Positions 60,705 through 64,000 of a DNA stretch of 64,000 nt are shown one piece after another (the stretch's first letter is position 1; the number at the start of each line of letters is the position of its first letter). Source of the DNA: Ancylobacter sp. TS-1 (GTDB taxonomy: Bacteria; Pseudomonadota; Alphaproteobacteria; Rhizobiales; Xanthobacteraceae); the NCBI RefSeq assembly GCF_009223885.1, contig NZ_CP045144.1:2108001-2172000 (forward strand), in the 5' to 3' direction. Under the pieces are notes generated by a model, which ran no database searches, had not been told where the DNA came from, and saw nothing but the letters and a program-made list of their open reading frames with translations. Both the position numbers and the translations under genes were made by a program.

Positions 60705-61952
60705 TCACTTGTCGACCCGCTTCGGGTTGGTGCCGAGCGCGTAGCTGTCGGGCTGCTCGGAGGTGAACTCCCACACCGCATAGACCGGCGAGGCGCAGTC
60801 GCCGAGCGCCGAGCAGCTGAGCTTGCCCGTCAGGCCGTCATAGCCGGCGGTGGCGTGCAGCGCGTCGTTGAGCGCCTTCTTGCCGATGTAGAGCGTGCCG
60901 TCCTTTTCCACCGCGGCCTTGTCGACCGCCGCCAGAAGCAGGCCCAGCGCATCGTAGCCATAGGCGTGGAAGCTGGAGATCGGCGGCTCGCCGAACTTCG
61001 TCTTGTAGGTCTCGACGAAGGTCTGGTAGGCGGGCCCGAGCGTTTCCGGCCGGAAGTCGATGCCGACGACCTTGACGCCGATGGCGGCCTTGCCGGCGGC
61101 GGTGAGGAAGGCCGGCGCGAGGATCGGATCGGTGGCGAGAAGCTCCGTATCCTTGAGGCTGGCGATCTCGCCCATCTGGCGCACGAGATAGGCGCCGGTG
61201 GAGACATAGAGCGGTGCGAAAAGCAGAGCGGGCTTCTTGGTGCCGATGCGGGTCAGCACCGGGCGCAGGTCGGTATCGGCGGCGCCGACCGCCTCGCTGG
61301 CGACGATCTCGCCGCCGGCCGCCTTGAAGGCGGCCTCGAAGGTGCGCACCACCTGCTCGCCATAGACGCTGCCGTCATGCAGCGTGGCCGCCGTCTTGGC
61401 GCCCAGCGTCTTGAAGGCATAGTCGGCGGCGAACTTGCCGGTGGCGTTGTCGTTGAACGAGACGCGCACGAAGCCGTCGAAGGTCGGCCCGCGCGTGGGC
61501 GCGGTCAGGGTCGGCGAGGTGGGGCCGACGCCGACCACCGGAACCTTGTGCTGCCAGAGGATCGGCACGCCGGCGCGCCCGGCGCCCGAGCAGCTCGGGC
61601 CGAGCACCGCGACCAGCTCGGGGTTCGAGGCCAGCCGGGTCGCCGCCGTCTGGCCGCCTTCCGGGCTGCAGGTCTCGTCCTCGTAGACGATCTCGACCGG
61701 ATGTCCCTTGTAGGTCCCGCTGATCTTCTCCAGCGCGATCTCGACGCCACGGCGGGCGTCGATGCCGAGCGCCGCATCGGCGCCGGTCAGCGACAGGAAG
61801 CTGCCGATCTGCAGCGGCTCGCCGGCCGGCACGACCACGACGCCGTTCTCGTCGGTGACGGGCCCTTTGGTCTCGGCGCTGGCGGGCAGCGCGGCGAACA
61901 TCGTCACGGCGAGGGCCGTGGCGATGGACTTCAACGACGTATGAGCGGCCAT
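60705..61952 (-). CDS. livK: Branched-chain amino acid-type ABC binding protein LivK
   Basis: A 415-residue periplasmic binding protein. The signal peptide (LKSIATALAVTMFAALPASA) is followed by QIGSFLSLTGADAALGIDARRG, the family start. VLGPSCSGAGRAGVPILWQHKVPVVG and the hinge region VYGEQVVRTFEAAFKAAGGEI are typical of Peripla_BP_6. Cysteines in ETCSPEGG/PSCSG and KLSCSALGDC could form disulfides. GGGGAG six bases before the ATG supports the start. As first gene of the operon it is likely to be the most highly expressed. The ligand is not evident. Confidence 0.9.
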   Translation of the reverse strand: MAAHTSLKSIATALAVTMFAALPASAETKGPVTDENGVVVVPAGEPLQIGSFLSLTGADAALGIDARRGVEIALEKISGTYKGHPVEIVYEDETCSPEGGQTAATRLASNPELVAVLGPSCSGAGRAGVPILWQHKVPVVGVGPTSPTLTAPTRGPTFDGFVRVSFNDNATGKFAADYAFKTLGAKTAATLHDGSVYGEQVVRTFEAAFKAAGGEIVASEAVGAADTDLRPVLTRIGTKKPALLFAPLYVSTGAYLVRQMGEIASLKDTELLATDPILAPAFLTAAGKAAIGVKVVGIDFRPETLGPAYQTFVETYKTKFGEPPISSFHAYGYDALGLLLAAVDKAAVEKDGTLYIGKKALNDALHATAGYDGLTGKLSCSALGDCASPVYAVWEFTSEQPDSYALGTNPKRVDK

Positions 61953-62134
61953 TTCACACTCCCCATGTTGTGACGAGCTATGGGGGCACGCGCCCGGCCG
62001 GGGATACATGGCAAGCTGCAAATGTAACGTTGAACGGAATTGGAGGTGAGCCCGGCGGCGCGCAGGGCGGTTCATTGCCAATGCTGGCGCCGTTCCGTAT
62101 ATCGCTGCGCACTCTCTTGCGGGCGGGCAACCTC

Positions 62135-63364
62135 ATGGCGTTTTCAGACACGTTCTCCGACGGCGACCTGTCCTACGTCGCGACGCACCGGCGCTCGTCG
62201 CTCTTCACCGCCGACATCGAGCGCTCCGCCGACCTGCTGTCCGACCGCCTGAGCGAGAAGCGCATCCTGATCACCGGCGGCGCCGGCAGCATCGGGGCCA
62301 GCACGCTGCGCGAACTGCTGAAGTTCCGCCCCCGTGCCGTCCATGTCGTCGACATCGGCGAGAACCCGCTCGCCGAGCTGACCCGCGACCTGCGCTCGCA
62401 GGCCGACGTCCCCCTTCCGCCGGATCTGCGCTTCCTCCCCATCGATTTCGGCGGTCCCGCCATGCAGCGGCACCTGAAGGACGAGCCGGCCTACGACCAG
62501 ATCCTGCACTTCGCCGCGCACAAGCATGTGCGCTCCGAGAAGGACGTCCCCTCCCTGCTGCAGATGCTGGACACCAACGCGCTGAAGCTCGACCGCTTCC
62601 TGCGCTGGCTGCCGCTGTACGGGCATGAGGGGGCGGAGATATTCGCCGTGTCGACCGACAAGGCGGCCAATCCCTCCAGCTTCATGGGCGCCAGCAAGCG
62701 GCTGATGGAGCACGTGCTGTTCGCCTCCGGCGCGCAGGGGGCGCCGCGGCGCTCGACGCGCTTCGCCAATGTCGCCTTTTCCAATGGCAGCCTGCCGCAG
62801 GCCTTCCTGTTCCGCCTCGCGCGGCGCCAGCCGCTGGCTGCGCCCGAGGGCTCGCGCCGCTTCTTCGTGAGCCTGCGCGAATCCGGCGAAATCTGCCTGC
62901 TCGCCGCCTGCGCGGTGCCGGCGGGACACATCGTCTTCCCCAATCTCGACCCCGCCACCAATCTGCGGCCCATGCTGGAGATCGCGGAGGGCGTGCTCGC
63001 CCATCACGGGCTGAAGCCCGCCTATTACGAGGACGAGACGGCGGCGATCCGGGCGGTGGAGAGCGAACTCGCCAACGGGCGCTATCCCCTCATCGTGACC
63101 CCGCTCGATACCGGCGGCGAGAAGCCCTACGAGGAATTCGTCGGCGCCGGCGAGAGCGCGACCGGCGTCGGGCTCGAGGAAATGAGCGGCATTCCCTACG
63201 AGGCCTTCCCGGCCGATCTGCCCGCGGCGATCGAGGCCCTCGCGGCGCTGCGCGACGACATCTCGCGCGACGTCACCAAGACGGACGTCCAGCAGCAGCT
63301 TCTGCGGGTGGTCGCCGGCTTCCGGCACGCCGATTCGGACCGCAGCCTCGACCAGCGCGCCTGA
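62135..63364 (+). CDS. CapD-like UDP-sugar 4,6-dehydratase (short form)
   Basis: A 409-residue soluble member of the polysaccharide_synt_2 (CapD) SDR group. KRILITGGAGSIGASTLREL is the NAD motif. STDKAANPSSFMGASKRLME replaces the catalytic Tyr by Met as in PglF/WbpM-type dehydratases. Unlike the full CapD gene in the other glycan locus it lacks the N-terminal membrane helices. The last 120 residues (EDETAAIRAVESELANGRYP onward) are not typical of FlaA1/CapD. ATG with no ribosome site is the chosen start; an in-frame ATG 54 bp upstream is possible. It faces livK divergently and a nucleotidyltransferase gene convergently. Confidence 0.78.
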   Translation: MAFSDTFSDGDLSYVATHRRSSLFTADIERSADLLSDRLSEKRILITGGAGSIGASTLRELLKFRPRAVHVVDIGENPLAELTRDLRSQADVPLPPDLRFLPIDFGGPAMQRHLKDEPAYDQILHFAAHKHVRSEKDVPSLLQMLDTNALKLDRFLRWLPLYGHEGAEIFAVSTDKAANPSSFMGASKRLMEHVLFASGAQGAPRRSTRFANVAFSNGSLPQAFLFRLARRQPLAAPEGSRRFFVSLRESGEICLLAACAVPAGHIVFPNLDPATNLRPMLEIAEGVLAHHGLKPAYYEDETAAIRAVESELANGRYPLIVTPLDTGGEKPYEEFVGAGESATGVGLEEMSGIPYEAFPADLPAAIEALAALRDDISRDVTKTDVQQQLLRVVAGFRHADSDRSLDQRA

Positions 63365-63388
63365 CGCCTTTCCGCGCCGGCAGCCGCG

Positions 63389-64000
63389 TCAGATGAAGCG
63401 GTCCTTGTCCTTGGCGATGAGGTCGTTGGCGATCTCGTAATCGTCCGGCCGGCCGATATCGAGCCAGAAGCCGTGGTGATGGTGGATCGCCACCTTCTCG
63501 TCGGCCGCCAGCAGGGTCAGCATGAGCTGGTCGAAGCCGAAGGCCCCGGTTGCCGGAATGTGGTCGAGCACCCGCCGCGAGGCGGCATAGACGCCCATGC
63601 TCACCATGTGCTCGACGACGGGCTTCTCCTTGAAGCCGACCAGGCTGCCGCCGGCAACGTCCAGCACGCCATATTCGATGCGCTGCTCACGACGGGTGGC
63701 CGCCACGGTGAAGATGGCGTCCGAGGCGGCGTGGCCCTCCAGCAGCGACATGAAGTCGAGGTCGGTCAGCACGTCGGCGTTCACGACGAGGAAGTTCTCC
63801 GGCAGGCTGTCGATCACCCGCAGGGGGCCGATGGTGCCCAGCGGCTCCTCTTCCAGCGAATAGGTGATCTGCACGTTCCAGCGGCTGCCGTCGCCGAAAT
63901 AGGCGCGGATCAGGTCGCCCATATGGTTCACGGCCAGGACCACCCGCTCGAAGCCGGCGCGCACAAGCCGCTGGATCATCAGCTCCACGATCGGCTTGTC
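63389..64000 (-). CDS. Sugar nucleotidyltransferase, N-terminus outside window
   Basis: The visible 203 residues begin inside the NTP_transferase domain with DKPIVELMIQRLVRAGFERVV and contain the strand IDSLPENFLVVNADVLTD, the Asp that binds metal in this family. YSLEEEPLGTIGPLRVID and GVLDVAGGSLVGFKEKP complete the domain. The C-terminus (HHHHGFWLDIGRPDDYEIAND) is also standard. The Gly-rich start motif lies beyond the right edge. It transfers NMP to a sugar-1-phosphate. Together with the CapD-like gene it suggests another glycan locus to the right. Confidence 0.85.
   Translation of the reverse strand, partial: DKPIVELMIQRLVRAGFERVVLAVNHMGDLIRAYFGDGSRWNVQITYSLEEEPLGTIGPLRVIDSLPENFLVVNADVLTDLDFMSLLEGHAASDAIFTVAATRREQRIEYGVLDVAGGSLVGFKEKPVVEHMVSMGVYAASRRVLDHIPATGAFGFDQLMLTLLAADEKVAIHHHHGFWLDIGRPDDYEIANDLIAKDKDRFI

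Overview
The window is high-GC, densely coded chromosomal DNA. Gene content points to an alphaproteobacterium of the Hyphomicrobiales (Rhizobiales), perhaps near Xanthobacter, Ancylobacter or Starkeya. The grounds are a ccoNOQP-ccoGHIS cluster, a RegB/RegA-type redox two-component pair, many ABC uptake systems for nitrogen compounds, a DUF3141 protein, and ATGA/GTGA-coupled genes with GGAGG-type ribosome sites. The genus is inferred by eye; no 16S or other marker gene is present.

Region 1 (1-18.6 kb) is a surface-polysaccharide locus. It starts with two nested IS3-family remnants whose outer end touches the stop codon of a nucleotide-sugar dehydrogenase. On the minus strand follow a UDP-glucuronate-type epimerase, an IS21-family remnant, and a five-gene set matching the Campylobacter Pgl bacillosamine pathway: PglA-like glycosyltransferase, PglF-like dehydratase, PglE-like aminotransferase, PglD-like acetyltransferase and PglC-like phosphoglycosyl transferase. 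An O-antigen ligase/polymerase and a small secreted protein close the strand. Plus-strand genes then give the export machinery: PHP-type tyrosine phosphatase, Wza-like lipoprotein and Wzc-like tyrosine autokinase, followed by a J-domain-like protein coupled to an unrecognised membrane-anchored protein. A Wzx flippase was not found.

Region 2 (18.6-26.6 kb) is mixed. It has enoyl-ACP reductase (fabI), a DUF3141 protein, and one continuous reading frame joining a MocR-type regulator to a MOSC-rubredoxin protein. Opposite it is an orphan UrtA-like binding protein followed by a 2Fe-2S ferredoxin. The intergenic DNA holds a 20-bp-period direct repeat plus an inverted copy, a plausible MocR operator.

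Region 3 (26.6-39.7 kb) concerns microaerobic respiration: a Crp/Fnr-type regulator, a small Cys-containing protein, a TauE/SafE-like membrane protein, an unknown membrane protein coupled to ccoS, then ccoI, ccoH, ccoG, ccoP, ccoQ, ccoO and ccoN (minus strand). Two small membrane proteins and the RegB/RegA pair follow on the plus strand.

Region 4 (39.7-56.4 kb) looks catabolic for an amine or amide: amidase, a quaternary-amine-type ABC transporter with two permease domains in one chain, GMC oxidoreductase, DUF2848 protein, agmatinase-family hydrolase, GhrA-like reductase, flavin monooxygenase, Asp/Glu racemase-family protein, aldehyde dehydrogenase, FAD-linked oxidoreductase and a LysR regulator. 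The substrate is not known.

Region 5 (56.4-64 kb) is a complete branched-chain-amino-acid-type ABC importer (livFGMHK) whose LivM is N-terminally extended. It is followed by a CapD-like nucleotide-sugar dehydratase and a nucleotidyltransferase cut by the right edge, apparently the start of another glycan locus.
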